This document shows, piece by piece, positions 1 to 21,521 of a DNA stretch of 64,000 nt (its first letter is position 1; each line of letters starts with the position of its first letter). This DNA comes from Eunapius fragilis (taxonomy: Eukaryota; Porifera; Demospongiae; Spongillida; Spongillidae). A program made the translations under genes and the position numbers. The notes under the pieces are model-generated. The model did no database searches, had not been told where the DNA came from, and saw nothing but the letters and a program-made list of their open reading frames with translations. The stretch spans positions 3,460,553 to 3,524,552 of the forward strand of contig OY811980.1 of the NCBI GenBank assembly GCA_963681505.1. The letters run 5' to 3'.

Positions 1-55
1 AAAAAAGTTGATGGCTTGGTAACTACACTGAAGCAACCCTGCTGTCGTCTCCCAG

Positions 56-9227
<9,172 letters not shown>

Positions 9228-9329
9228 GTTCATGCTGATTTTATTGTGTGTTGTCGGGAGGTGTGGTCAGTGAGCAGAGATCAATGAGTGTATCACTTTT
9301 TTGTTTTTATGTATTTTGTACTGCCTTTT

Positions 9330-9475
9330 TTATTTTAAAAAATGATGGAGAGTGCAGGGAGCTTGGGTGGGTCTTATCCCCATGGTTGTTGAAGGAAGCT
9401 TATGATGGAGTATTTGTCGTGTCTGGTCTCTCACCTAGCAACCAGTTCCAACGAGTTAAAGGCAGCTGACCTCAA
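9330..9475 (+). mobile_element. short retroelement fragment downstream of Syk
   Basis: Plus-strand residues ECRELGWVLSPW resemble the C-K/R-ELGWVC-PL motif that recurs at 11036, 12030, 61590 and 63930. A small fossil about 100 bp after the Syk stop, possibly within its 3' UTR. Confidence 0.5.
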
Positions 9476-9687
9476 CAGAACAGCCTTTATGGCAGGCTAA
9501 ATCTAAATCTAGTTAAAAGTAAATGCAACTGCTATACTTACTACATGCTTTGCCTCGGACGTGCAGACTGTTTAGATTAATATAAAACAAATATAATTAT
9601 TTAGTTTAATGTAGTTGGACATTAGTGTTGTTTCATCCACCTGTATGTATTTAAGTATCTTAATAACGATTATTATTATTATTATTT

Positions 9688-9937
9688 GGGACAGTGTCCA
9701 GCTAAATCACCCTTATGGTACTTTTTCAAAATTTCCAGAACAAGCAAAAGAAAAGTAACGCTCGCATTGAAATGTATGGCTAATTATAAATTCAGTGCCT
9801 AATAACTTTGTGATGGATAGTCCGATTTAGGATGCGTAAGGACCATTTGACAGAAGTTCATGGGTGTTCAAGGAAAATCAAAAAATTTGAAAACTTGAAA
9901 AACTAGCCAGAAGGGTGATTCTGCTGGACACTGTCCC
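9688..9937. mobile_element. 250-bp MITE
   Basis: Terminal inverted repeats begin GGGACAGTGTCCAGC at the left; the right end closes with CTGGACACTGTCCC, and the homology continues inward (ATCACCCTT / AAGGGTGATT). It is flanked by ATTT-rich sequence, so a short target duplication cannot be called cleanly. No coding capacity. Confidence 0.85.
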
Positions 9938-10149
9938 ATTTATTTATTTATTTATTTTACTAAAAACTCGATAATAATAACACTTGCCTCACATGGTCAT
10001 TCTAGGAGCCCCCATCGGTGATTACCTGTTCTGTGCAAATTTCATTGCCTCAAATCGTCTTGATGCTTTCTAAACTTGTTGAGGTTGCAACATTGATCCC
10101 CAGGTGGTGCTAATTCTGTTGCGTGTATATGGGAGTTAGTTCACCTGGC

Positions 10150-11275
10150 AAAAGCCACCCCTCCAAGTTTGGTCTCTATTCCTTTGCAGCTTTTTGATAA
10201 TGATGTCAGACAGTGTTTTAAAGATTGCTTTGTATTGGACACCTCTGACTCCACATGGCAGCAGGTTCAGCTCAGTCTACGCTATGGTGGCCTTGGCTTG
10301 CGATCTCTTTCTCACCATTCTAGTGCAGCATTTATTGCTTCTGTGTGCTCCTCTGGCTTTGGTGACAGAGATAATCAGTATCTTGTTCAGGCAATTAATC
10401 TTTTTAACATCCAGGTCCTTCCATCTAATGCCATTTCTGTAGAATCTGTTCTGTCCTCTCCTATCAAACAGATAACTTTGTCCCAAAAACTAGATAATCG
10501 TCTGTTCCAGTCATTGCTAATGTCTTCTTCAGTTGCTAACAAGGCTGCATTTTGTCTGAGTCAGCCCCTCACTCTGCTTCTTGGTTGTCTGTGGTACCAT
10601 CTGCTGCACTTGGCCTCCATTTGGAACCTAATGAGTTCTTGGTAGCCTTAAAATGGTGGCTTGGCCATGATTTGTTCAGCGCTTCATTATACCCACTATG
10701 CCCAGACACGCACAAGACCCTCTAGGCCATCATGCAGTGACCTGCAGGCAGGGTGGTGACGTAGTGGTGCGCCATAATCGGTTGCGAGACGTAATTGTCG
10801 ACTTTTGCCACAGTGCTCATCTGGGAGTTAAGGTAGAGGTTGGTAGCCAATTAACATCGGATCTTAGGCAAACTCGCCCAGCTGATGTTTTGGTAGCGGA
10901 CTGGGAGAGAGGAAGACCAGCTGCGTGGGATGTCACTGTAGCCTCACCACTCACCCCTGCTGTGCTGAATGAGGCAGGAATGACTGCAGGTGCTGCAGCT
11001 GCTGCTAGCGAGCAGCGCAAGCACATTGCCAATGATCCAAAGTGCCAGGAACTAGGTTGGGTATGTGTTCCTCTGGCTGTCGAGACATATGGCAACTGGG
11101 GCAGAAAAGCACACACCACTTTTACCCATCTGCCCACTCTGGCTTGCCAACTGTGTTTCTCTGCCAAAAAGTAAGGTCACTGCTGATCTTTTTGGCAGAC
11201 TTAGTCTGGTGTTAACTCGTAGCATAGCAAGAGCTATTTTGACAAGAATTCTGCCCCAATCATTTGAGTAGACTA
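10150..11275 (+). mobile_element. retroelement 3' fragment (polymerase tail, zinc-binding and PD-(D/E)xK-like region)
   Basis: Two adjacent plus-strand frames. The first (10169-10645) has WQQVQLSLRYGGLGLRSL, a pattern found just C-terminal to reverse transcriptase cores. The second (10698-11174) has a LGHHAVTC zinc-knuckle-like motif, then TRPADVLVADWERGRPAAWD, which resembles a restriction-like endonuclease fold, then CQELGWVCVPLAVETYG. The order suggests a LINE-type element with a C-terminal endonuclease, but I cannot name the clade. Degenerate fossil with more than one break. It is the longest of at least seven related fragments in the window. Confidence 0.7.
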
Positions 11276-11887
11276 TGTCTGAAACATTAGTTAGGCTTAG
11301 GTACTTTGTAGTAGTCTGTTTAATAAGTAGTTATTATTTAGTGTGTTATTATCATGTAAAAGTTTATTTAAAATAAGAAGTCATATTATTATTATCAAAA
11401 AATAATAATAAGAAAGATCAATGCATTACACATATAAGTACACTATAAACTAACACGTATGGCTAACAACAACCTAATACTAACAATAATAATAATAATA
11501 TCGTTCAAATCGACATAGATCATCCTCAATATTACTACCACCTACAGTACTTATAACACACACTTTCCTAACATGCACAGTTTACAGAGAGCAGGATAGG
11601 ATGGCTGGAGAATTTGCTCTCACAAGAGCCAAACTGAACCTTCCAAATATTTCACTACACACGAGTGTGACTTGGGACGTCCCTGCCTCTTGACAGTGCT
11701 TGTTATTTCACATCATTATATTCTAATTAAAAGATACAAGAGAATACATGTACACGAATGCACGTGCGTACAGGATTATTATTATTTTTATTGAAAGAAT
11801 TAATACACCCACAAATAAAGTCAAGTCACGAGGGCAGGAACTCCCTTGCAAAGATGGCTCTGGCAATAGACCTGACCAAGGTGATGT
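11276..11887. other. AT-rich intergenic stretch
   Basis: No gene seen. Contains short ATT/AAT repeats (around 11385-11412 and 11484-11502) and otherwise unremarkable sequence between two retroelement fragments. Confidence 0.7.
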
Positions 11888-12740
11888 TCAGCCTACTGTA
11901 GATGTCTGCCAAGATGGAAGGTTTGGGAGAGGACATGCTGATGATGCCAACCTAGAGAATGTGAGGCGAGTCTCCTTACCCCAGTTGCAGGACATCTCAA
12001 CAGCTAAGGGGATGCATGTCCACCCCAATTCCTGACATTTGGGACCATTGGTGAGAAGCTTGCGGGTCTCCACTGCTGTAGAAGCTGCACCAGATGATCT
12101 GCATGACTTCCTTAGATGTTACAGTGACACCAAAAGCTGCAGGCTTGCCCCTGTCCCACCCAGCAATGAGCACATAGGTCTGATGTGGCTGTGATCTCTT
12201 GTAAGACCATGACCCTTCTCCACGCTCAACTCAGATGAGCTCGCCAACAGAAGTCCACAAAGACATCACGCAAGTGATTGTGCCATACTACCACATCTCC
12301 CCCATGCCTGCAGGTTACAGCATGGTGACCCAGGAGATCAAGAGCAACATCCTGGCAAAAGGGACATACAGTCCTACCAACACCCACACCTAGCACTGCA
12401 GTCTGGAACTCATTGGACTACATATGTAGACCTAAACCCATGGAAGCAACTACTGACAACCATGAAGATGAATGAGGGGTTGAAACAGACAGGAGTCTGG
12501 CTTTGTCGGCTGGGCAGGATTCTCCCAAATTGATCCTCATCAATCTTGATGGACAGCTCTCGCTGAGTGATGGGAGAAGTGAGGGCAGACTCAGCCGTGA
12601 TTGCATGATGTGAGGAGACCTTGAAGTTATAGGCTATGATTGCCTGCTGAAGGTGATTGTTGGATTTGGCCCCACAGGAAAAAGTTTCGTGTTCCCATCC
12701 TTGGATTTTGATCCACACTCCCAGGGTGGAATGGCTCATG
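11888..12740 (-). mobile_element. retroelement fragments, antisense
   Basis: Minus-strand frames at 11888-12073 (GPKCQELGWTCIPLAVEMS) and 12410-12739 (VSSHHAITAESALTSPITQR) match the two parts seen at 10150-11275. Read on the minus strand they come in the same order. Degenerate fossil of the same family, so the two copies point toward each other. Confidence 0.65.
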
Positions 12741-13142
12741 TCAACATTGTACCTTAGATGTGGTTAGCAAAGAAAACTGCTAACCTGGGAACATGGGTCA
12801 AAATCCAAGGATGGGAACACGAAACTTTTCCCTGTGTGGCTTAGCAGAGCACAAAACACTGCCTCACATCTTCATCAAAGGACACTAGGGCATCTGAAGC
12901 CAAACTAGGAGACGTGACCCGGGTTAGGTGGATTTGCAAAAACCTAATATAATTAATTGGGATATTGCATTAACCACACCCTCATATAATTATACAGCTG
13001 TTTACTGGACTTTTGGTTTTATCGAGTAGGCTGTGGAACGGTGAACGAACTGATTACCTGTAAGAGGTACGGCACGATGTAATATTGTTCATATTGTCAA
13101 GGGCGCATTCGTTCATCATGCTGTTATGTTACGCGCGCGCGG
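12741..13142. other. intergenic, short repeated block
   Basis: No gene. A block of about 40 bp around 12785-12825 (TCAAAATCCAAGGATGGGAA) is the reverse complement of 12690-12725, giving a small inverted repeat at the edge of the retroelement fragment. Confidence 0.6.
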
Positions 13143-13214
13143 CGCATACGCACACACACACGCACACACACACGCACACACACACACACACACACAACAC
13201 ACACAGACGCGCAC

Positions 13215-13254
<40 letters not shown>

Positions 13255-13258
13255 CGCG
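13143..13258. repeat. (CA)n / CGCG mixed microsatellite
   Basis: Interrupted CA tract bounded on both sides by CGCGCG runs. A second low-complexity tract, poly-G, follows at about 13409-13438. Confidence 0.95.
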
Positions 13259-13405
13259 CGCTAGTAAGTCCAAATTCTTCCATGGTGTTCGTTTGGTATG
13301 CATACATAATACTGCTTTCAAGATTCATTTCTTTGCCTGGACGGAGAGGTATGGAGGAATATCCATGCCGAATACACGGACTGGGAGGAAAGAAGGGAGG
13401 AGGGC

Positions 13406-13438
<33 letters not shown>

Positions 13439-13619
13439 GGGGAATGTGACTAGTATGGTAGAGACTTGAACCAGGTAGCCATGTCTTAATTATGCGCGTC
13501 CCAAGAAGACGCAGTAGCAGTGGCAATGTGTTAGTATGGGGCTCATACGGTTTTTGAGATGGGAGTGTAGCCGGATGGATGGACTGTCAATGTTGGAAGT
13601 GAGCAGGCAATGGCAATGT

Positions 13620-13766
13620 AGGGGTCCATCCATAAGTAGCGTAACAGGGGTAGAGACAGATATTTTAGAGATTTTTGCTATTACACTATTATGTGCATTT
13701 CCATGGGAGAAAAGCGTGATGAGGGGTGTCTAAGTGGTGAGATATCGTTTTTATGGACAGCCCCTT
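13620..13766. mobile_element. probable short MITE upstream of CIB
   Basis: Begins GGGGTCCATCCATAA and ends with TTATGGACAGCCCC, an imperfect terminal inverted repeat. No coding content. Confidence 0.45.
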
Positions 13767-13933
13767 AATGATAGGCAACGGGGTTAGTTGCTGTACATGT
13801 ACATGGTTAGACTGCAATTCACATGATACGTTGGAAGCTGGAATTGAGGTTGTAGTCAATTTTTGTATGTTTCATAACATAAATCAATCACTTGCATGCC
13901 CAAATCAAACATGTTTCTTTTATTTCAAGAGAC

Positions 13934-16900
13934 ATGGGTTCCAAGCAAGCAAAGTTTGATGAAGAAAAGATGCAAGAATTTGAGGTCAGTGCTAGCTATT
14001 GTCATTGCAAACTTATTTGTTGTTCTCGCCAGGATAACACCTCTCTCAATAGAGCCGAGATCATCCAGTGAGTGATGCTTCATTATGGTTAACCACTGTA
14101 TTTAACAACAGTGACCCGAGTAAATAAACACATGTATATATTATATAGATCAGCTCACCTTTCCATTAGTTGGGCACCTTCCACTGGGCACCTTCCACTG
14201 GCACTTTCCACTGGGCACCTTCCACTGGGCACCTTCCACTGGGCACCTTCCCCTGTGCACCTTCCACTGGCACCTCCCCCTGGGCACCTTCCACTGGGCA
14301 CCTTCCACTGGGCACCTTCCACTGGCACATTCCACTGGGCACCTTCCACTGGCACCTTCCCCTGGACACCTCCACTGGTACCTTCCACTGGGCACCTTCC
14401 ACTGGGCACCTTCCACTGGGCACCTTCCACTGGCACATTCCACTGGGCACCTTCCACTGGCACCTTCCCCTGGACACCTCCACTGGTACCTTCCACTGGG
14501 CACCTTCCACTGGGCACCTTCCACTGGGCACCTTCCACTGGGCACCTTCCACTGGGCACCTTCCACTGGGCACCTTCCTTTGGGCACCTTCCACTGGGCA
14601 CCTTCCACTGGGCACCTTCCACTGGGCACCTTCCACTGGGCACCTTCCACTGGGCACCTTCCTTTGGGCACCTTCCACTGGGCACCTTCCACTGGGCACC
14701 TTCTCTTGGGCACCTTCCACTGGGCACCTTCCACCGGGCACTTCCACTGGTACCTTCCACTGGGCACCTTCCAGCGCACCTTCAACCTGGTGTATACCAC
14801 ATTCCCTTCTTTTCTCATTACAGTGCATTCGAAATCTTCCAGTCTATCTACAAACTACACCAGCCAGATGGAGCTGCCCTGCTGGGGAGTGGAGGATTCA
14901 TTGACCCTGAAGTCAGTGTGCCAGTTGAATATATCCTTACCAACCTTCCTGAGCTGAAGGTAACTAGTTTAAAAGCCTTAGCCCCCTACTTGGTATTACC
15001 AAGTGGTTTGCTATTGCCCCTCAGGAAAATCCTTTTAAGGAAAGGATTTGTGGTGTATTCATAAGTAGTGGCACTAATATGATGAGCTTCATTGAGTTTT
15101 TGGACATGGTATCAGCATTCAACCCAAAGGTAATGAAGACATACCTGCTGTTCATGGTTAATACCCTCTCCCCCACCCTCCCCCAAATTAATTGTGAACA
15201 TTCATACAGACCTCTCTTCAAGACAAGATCAACCACGCCTTCCAGATATACGGTAAGGCTACTTTTATTGTCCTCATCCCACCATTCAGTTAAAAAAATT
15301 TCCCAACACCAGCTAATACTTACCTTGCAATATATTTATTATCTAGCTCTGTTACATGTACATGTAGTTACAACTGGCCAAAAGATGCACTCTTTGGAGA
15401 GCATACAATATATGTCCCAATGTTGGGGTGTTGTGTGTGGGAAAGATGTAGTGAGGTTGCTTGCAACACTAATACGTTGGTAGTTTATAAGTTAGAGCTA
15501 CACTGGTAGTTTATAAGTTAGAACTGTGTATTCAAATTTCTAATAATACTAGTATTGGCCGAGATCAGGTGTGAAAGTCAGATAAGGGGTGGTCATGCTG
15601 CCTTCTCACACCTTTAGAATGAGAAGTAGAGATATTGAGTGAGATAATTTAAAGGGTAGAAACCATCTGTTGCCTTGCAACTAATTTGTCATCTCTGAGT
15701 TGGGCTATTGCTGGTCACACATGTATTTTACTCTCAGCTCTTTGCACTTAGTGGGAATATTGGTAATTCTCTGAACATATCATGTGTTGGTGGGATTGGA
15801 ATTGGCTTAATACCTCTCCTATTTATCACTGTGTGTGTTTGTGTGTATGTGTGCGCGCATGCATGTGCACTAATTGGTAGTGGTGATTGGTCAATGGTAT
15901 TACCATGCCTGATTCAATTGAATTTGTGACCTCACTCAGCACATCTGGTATTTGGTACAGTAGTATATTGGCTGTTATGAATTGTAATGTTTGTAAGCTT
16001 ACAATATAAGTCTATTTATGAGAGTTGTCTAATACACCAGTGATTGGTGCCCCCCCCCCCCCCTCCCCCTCCATTTAATGCATGTAGATATGGATGGTGA
16101 TGGAAAAATTGGTCGGACTGACTTGGAACAAATGTTAGACAAAATAACAGACCAGCCATTGGAGCCTGCAGATAAAGAAAAAATCATTGACCAGGTCAGT
16201 TGTAGGTTCAGAGTGAGCGGCGCTAGTTAAAAGATGGTTATAGTTATGGAGTATCATATAAATTGTGTTTTATTTTTCCAGCTTTTCAAAGAAGTGAACA
16301 AGGAGCCAAATGCTGATGGCTTGAGTACTGAGGACTTCCGCTATGCTATCAGTCGAGCTCCAGATTTTCAAAGGTGAGCCATTTGCTCATCAAATCACAA
16401 TCTTGATGCTTCTGTGTCACATTAGTGAGATACATGTGCACAGGAGTGGTCACAAAAGAGCTATTCCATTTCTTAACATTGGGCATGTATATATCTCTAA
16501 TGTACATATACATGTATGATATAACCCAAATGTTGGTTCAAATCACTTAACTTTTGATGAATTTAGATCAATAGGTTATCTGTTATGGAGATTCAATTTA
16601 ACAAAGTATAGCACATGGACATTCTTCAGTTGTATTTGCTTTAGCAAACCATTTACCTCTAACATCGCAGATGTGAATTGAACAGGAATGCCTGTATTCT
16701 TATTTGTCAGAACGGATAGTTTATTATACAACTGAATTTTTCAATAACACAGCTAATATTAGCAGAATCAGTGATTATATGAACAGCAGGGTGACAGTTG
16801 TTCCATTCAGAAGATATATTATATCATGAGGATGATTTTACAGCGGGTAGTTTTCACAGAAACTACTAAGTACAGGTTTATGCAGGATAATCAATATTGC

Positions 16901-17000
16901 TTGTTCTGCAGGTTGCATGCATGCTGTGTATAATTGATACACTTGTACAAATCATTTGTTATCTTATTTCATTGGCAGCACATTCAGCTTTCGCATTTGA
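13934..17000 (+). CDS. CIB: CIB-family EF-hand calcium sensor, complete, 8 exons
   Basis: Calcium- and integrin-binding protein, a small myristoylated EF-hand sensor. Exons: 13934-13984, 14033-14067, 14824-14959, 15025-15129, 15210-15252, 16088-16194, 16282-16373, 16979-17000; all phases agree, total 196 residues (vertebrate CIB1 has 191). The start MGSKQAKF is a good N-myristoylation signal. Family blocks are in order: LPELKENPFKERICGVF, MMSFIEFLDMVSAFNPK, LQDKINHAFQIYDMDGDGKI, and the C-terminal ISRAPDFQ followed by STFSFRI. EF-hand III has the loop DMDGDGKIGRTD with Asp at position 12, the substitution also known in CIB1. EF-hand IV (NKEPNADGLSTEDF) looks degenerate and may not bind calcium. 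Partial copies of the 3' exons lie near 33, 37.5 and 44 kb. Confidence 0.93.
14170..14785. repeat. 14-bp minisatellite filling CIB intron 2
   Basis: Some forty copies of TTCCACTGGGCACC with variants (TCCTTTGGG, CCCCTGG, TCTCTTGG) and some shorter units. It occupies most of the intron between exon 2 and exon 3 and ends about 40 bp before the exon 3 acceptor. Because 14 is not a multiple of 3, all frames cycle through the same peptide, and the array is stop-free on both strands. Confidence 0.97.
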
Positions 17001-17981
17001 AACAGCAAACCACTTGAAGACTTATAATATCATCAATACATGTGTCACCATGATGCACGTTTTTATTTAAGAGCCAGATTTTGCTTTTTTAATATTTTTT
17101 ACTAAAAACTTGTTTGTCAAACTGGAGCTACAACACTTTCTGCATCTTTATTTGTTGTATGTTTTGTCTGACTTTGTTCGTTTGTAGTGTCTACATTTGA
17201 TCATACCAATATGTCATTTGACTAAATGTATATGTAATAGGTAATACATATACATTATGCAATGCCTGGCAACATAAAGATGGCACCCTACACTTCACTA
17301 CACAAGCATGATGAATCACCACCCCTAACTAACTGTTCCTCCACTGAGAGTTTCTGTTGAGTTAAGCTGAATTGGTGTCGCCACCTTAAAGCAGGTTAGA
17401 TTCATGGCCTATCGTTGATAGTCTCGGCTCCGGACCCGTTCGCAGCACCGAATTATATCACCTGTACGCGAACTATCCGCTGCGTACGGGTCTGGGGTCG
17501 AGACTAGATCTTGGACATGAGCGCATCATAACCAACTAAACCGGAATGCACTATAGGTTGAATCAATAGCTCTAGATCTTGAATATAGGAACTACGCTAG
17601 CAGTTGGTATATAGGAATAAAAATTGACCCGGGTCTCCCATCGTTCTCCTTTTCATAGAATCATAGATAATAGAGCCACTCTATTAATCAATTTCAAATG
17701 ATTCCGTTTGTACCAAAGACGTCTGTGTAATGATTCGGCATTTTGTTTTCATTGGTCAGCAGTGCGCATGGCTTTGAACTAATACGCAGTCTGATAAACT
17801 CGGACATGGCGGTTTAAATAGCAGCGTCAGTATGCATACCAGATGGTAATATACAAATGGTATGTGATTATGACACCATTTATATACCTTACTGCCCGTA
17901 TCTGATTGGTAGTGACGTATAGTTTTTTTTATACGTCTGGGTACGAGACGCACTTTGGCTAGCGGACTTATTTTTGTCAAA
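17001..17981. other. intergenic stretch 3' of CIB
   Basis: No gene found. Contains an imperfect inverted repeat at 17421-17505 (GTCTCGGCTCCGGACCCGT against ACGGGTCTGGGGTCGAGAC), perhaps a small MITE. The first part presumably includes the CIB 3' UTR. Confidence 0.6.
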
Positions 17982-18086
17982 ATGCCTTCACGTCAACAAA
18001 AGAGGAGAGCTAAACGACGAGAGAAATACCTCCAAAATCAAGATGGTCGACGAGTTAGAGTCCTCCCGCGTTCGGTACAATGCTGA
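17982..18086 (+). CDS. very basic 34-residue ORF, possibly a first exon or element remnant
   Basis: Starts MPSRQQKRRAKRREKYLQNQ and stops after 34 codons, just before a poly-G run. The Arg/Lys-rich start is of a kind I associate with repetitive ORFs in sponges and cnidarians. No partner exon seen. Confidence 0.25.
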   Translation: MPSRQQKRRAKRREKYLQNQDGRRVRVLPRSVQC

Positions 18087-18169
18087 TACAAAAGCGGGCG
18101 TCTGCTCGTGACGGTAATTAAAGTTGGGGGGGGGGGGGCTGGTAATCATGTGTCATGCTCTCCTGACGA

Positions 18170-19545
18170 TTGCTGATATCTTTACTTGTTTCCTCTATTT
18201 TTATTGTCGATGATATCTGCGAATACTGATAAGTACTGGCAAGTTTTAGTTATAACGTAGCCTCTTTATAAAATTGAAGATCGAGCATTTATGTAGTTCC
18301 CCCCCCCCCCCCCCCCCCTTCCCATTCCTTCTCCAGAGAGTGTCCATTGCACTACAGCACGGCAATGCTGCCTCTGTATTGGACACCACAAGTAGCATGT
18401 TGTAACCCTGTGTATCCAGTACCATTTATTATGACTTATACAATGATTAAACCTCTAATATTTTGAAAGAAAAACATTCTCTAACGAGAAAGTTGGTGGG
18501 ATATAGGAATTGGAGGCAACGTGGTTTAAAAAGGAAGGGAACAAGGTTTTGGGAAAAGAAAAATGATACAAAAAACCTATATTGGTTCTGTTATGCACTT
18601 GTCAATGGTAACTGCGGCCCTGCGCGGGATTTGACAGGCTAATCAGATTATTGCGGTACGCACGCGGGGATTTGACCTCGACCGCGGAAAAAGAATTCTA
18701 ATCGTAAACCAATGTGCTTGTGACCTCCCCCTATCGGCGTGTTTTGCAGCTCAAAACTTGTGACGACCTTGGTAGAACACATAGTTTGGTTTCACGGTAG
18801 GTACGCAACCGTACATTCGAACGGAACTAGAACATGCGCAGAATACCAAACTACTAGTACAATTATATCTACAACTCTTATAGCGGCACAATATCAGGGG
18901 TATACCTACAAAGGCTAACGCGCGTTCGTTTTGAATAGCAGGAACGAAACCGTAGGTTATCAAACATGTAACGGGACTGGGTCGAGGAGGGGTCATTTGA
19001 TCTAATAAATGTCAAATCCTGGACTCGGCCGGAGGCCCCTTTACACCCTGAGGCCGAGGGTAACTTACCCTGCTTACCCCCCCCCCCTCTCTCTCTACGG
19101 CCCTGCGCAGTTACCATTGACAAGGTGCATTACATTTACACGTGCTAAAGCATTTTTGTCTCATTTTTCTTTTCCCAAATCATTGTTCTCACCACTTTGC
19201 CTCCAATTCCTATACTCAGCTGTGTCGACCTCTAAATGAGGTTATATCCACCATGTACGGTCGCCTTATGAGGCAGAATGCCAGGGCAATGTTGGCCAGA
19301 TGTGTCCCACCAATCACATCTTGTGACTTTTAGTTGTTGTAAATGTGCATATTATTATTATTGTATTCACTGCTTATTATTATTTCTCTATTTAGTATAT
19401 CCCACCAACTTTCTCGTTTTTCTTTACTTCTATTTTTAATTTTATTGTTGCGATGATATCTGCAAATATTGGCAAGTGCTGACAAGTTATAGTTATGACG
19501 TAGCCTTTTTAATTGAAGATCCTTATGCAGTCCCCACTTCAATTA
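18170..19545. repeat. nested direct and inverted repeat block
   Basis: Two direct copies of about 125 bp, at about 18185-18305 and 19420-19545 (shared core GATGATATCTGC, then GTAGCCT), bound the block. Inside, inverted arms at about 18480-18629 and 19097-19225 (plus 19378-19425) face each other. Their inner ends, TTGTCAATGGTAACTGCG at the left and its complement at the right, look like termini of a 540-bp inner element (18594-19131). No coding capacity in the inner part; superfamily not identified. Confidence 0.65.
19200..19335 (+). mobile_element. retroelement C-terminal scrap
   Basis: Plus strand reads YGRLMRQNARAMLARCVPP, the end of the same ORF type seen at 61367-61549 (YGRLSLTLMRANSRSLLS). 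It interrupts the right inverted arm of the surrounding repeat block. Confidence 0.5.
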
Positions 19546-19689
19546 CCGTCACGATAATATTTATTTTTTAACAAGCCTACTATTTCAGTCAGCAAAGATA
19601 CATGCAACTTACACTAAAACAAAAAACTGAAGCAGTTCAGAGGGTAGGGGATCAGGATCAGAGCCATACAGATTCAACCGGCCATAAAT

Positions 19690-19990
19690 CTCAGTCACCA
19701 CTGTTGACTTGGGTGCCGAATGACCAGGTGAATGGCTAGGTGCGATGCCAGCCTGAAGAAGGCATCATGGGCCTCTTGGTTCCATATGTCTCCACTGCCA
19801 ATGGAATGGTGGACCAACCTAACTCCTGAAATTTGGAGTGGAACTTGCAGGCCACTGCTGCAAGGGCTGCCACAGCAGGCTTGATGACAAGATGGTAGAT
19901 GGGGGAGATGTAATGGTGATGTCTAAGCGCTGCAGGTTTGCCTATTACTGGTTACTTCAGGTGTGCTCTTACCTCAACTGAGATGCAGCT
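19690..19990 (-). mobile_element. retroelement fragment, antisense
   Basis: Minus strand gives a SWSTIPLAVETYG-like stretch near 19780-19850, again of the CxELGWxxxPLAVExYG type, with flanking degenerate sequence. Fossil scrap. Confidence 0.45.
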
Positions 19991-20265
19991 GCATGCCCCT
20001 ATTACCATATCCTTATCAATGTACATGCTGCCCTATATATACATCGTAGGTTCTCACTTTATCAATCTACATGCTTGCAAGGTTTCCAGAATAGAATAAA
20101 ATTGGGGTCTGGGGCGAGACTAATCATAAAGGCACTGAAATTATAAGATTACATTCCAATGCAATATTGCTTTTCTTTTTCTTGTCCCCAAAGTGAATAG
20201 TAGGCAAGCTTCCTTTCACAGGTATTCATGATTCCTGTTTCAGTCTTACATTGCTGGTGCCAAGA

Positions 20266-20311
20266 TAAAACTTTGGCAACTCTCTGATATCAGAGAGTTG
20301 CCAAAGTTTTA
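20266..20311. repeat. perfect 46-bp palindrome
   Basis: TAAAACTTTGGCAACTCTCTGAT is followed directly by its exact reverse complement, with no loop. It could form a cruciform, or be a head-to-head junction of two copies of one end. Confidence 0.97.
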
Positions 20312-20629
20312 CTAATAGAAAACCATAGTTTCTGTTGCACCAGAGGATAAGGATGCTGATTCTTATCACAATGGAGAGGACAGGACAGACAGTTTAGCCA
20401 CAATACATTCATTCCTTGTCCCATGAGCCCTCTTCACAGTAATAGTACCTTCATAAAAAGAAAAGGTTTTAGCTGCAGCCCTGATTTAATTAGCATTAAC
20501 AGTGAGAAAAGTGCCATCAGCTTCATTAATGGCCTCTCAGTTACATCCAAGGCTCAGCATTTCCAATACAGGAAGTGGGTAAGATATTAATTTAATGTGC
20601 ACTTGCAACATTATATTTCATTTTAAATC

Positions 20630-21094
20630 AGCAGGTTGGATCTATTTATTGCCTGCTTTCAGTGAGAATACTACTATTGAGAACATGGTACATATCCGTC
20701 ATTTTGAGATTCACTATAGCCGTGGCAACATTCCTGCAATGTACAACAGTTTTCCAGATGATTTAACTATAATCCATTCAGGTGTAAAAAGAATTGATAT
20801 TGTGATTGAATCACAAACAATTCCTCCCATTTCCTGAAACTTCACTTTGCATTTCAGGATTTGAAATTTGGAAATGTCTTATTATTGATACCATAGCATT
20901 TCTAACAGATAGACATCCCCATTTATTAATTGTACAACCCCGTCCACCAAGTATGTCTTTTTGCTTTCAGTTGATGTTATACAGGCCATAATTAACCGGG
21001 TGGATGCTATGAGAAGAGATTCACAATTTTCCTGGCAGACTAAGTACACAAGAGATGGAAGTGTACTGTGTAGGATCTGCATGTGCATTTATTG
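20630..21094 (+). pseudogene. weak exon remnants, possibly dynein-heavy-chain-like
   Basis: After a TTTTGCTTTCAG acceptor at about 20970 the plus strand reads DVIQAIINRVDAMRRDSQFS and continues WQTKYTRDGSVLCRI. This recalls the DVV-kLi...v.d..dF.WqsQLRyyW segment of dynein heavy chains. About 300 bp upstream WIYLLPAFSEN weakly recalls the dynein linker W-YLE-iF motif. The spacing is far too short for an intact gene. Identification is uncertain. Confidence 0.25.
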
Positions 21095-21521
21095 AAATAG
21101 ATCCATATTTTTGCAATTCAAGCATTATTCTATTATAAGGAATTGAATTCTAGAAACACAAACAATGTAAGATCATGGCATTCAGTACTAATATATGCCA
21201 CAAACCAACCAATTGAACAATTATCATCATAATTAAAGGTTATGTCAATCATCTACAACCTCAGCCTCACCAGCCAGCCAGGCATTTTCGCCCAGATGTG
21301 TCCCACCAACCTCCTAGCTCTTATGACTATCTGGGGGAAGTGTGGGGGCAAAGGGCCCTGTGCTTCCTACGCCACATATTGTGGTATTACGTTCCTGTTT
21401 AACATTTAAAAAAAAATAAAATAACCATGATCGATCGCGTGATTTAAAAAGGACGTTTGGGTTTTATAGCTTTTAATTGATAAGCTAAATAGGAAAGGTA
21501 AAACATGAACATAAACGGTAC

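Noticed and set aside
14150-14904. Several 200-300 residue open frames on both strands rich in GTFHWAPSTGHLP or VEGAQWKVPSGRC
   Set aside because: Artefacts of the 14-bp minisatellite in CIB intron 2; only the exon 3 part is real coding sequence.
18185-19545. Two 125-bp direct repeats as possible LTRs
   Set aside because: No gag, polymerase or primer-binding signal between them, and the interior is an inverted-repeat structure; direct duplication is a simpler reading.
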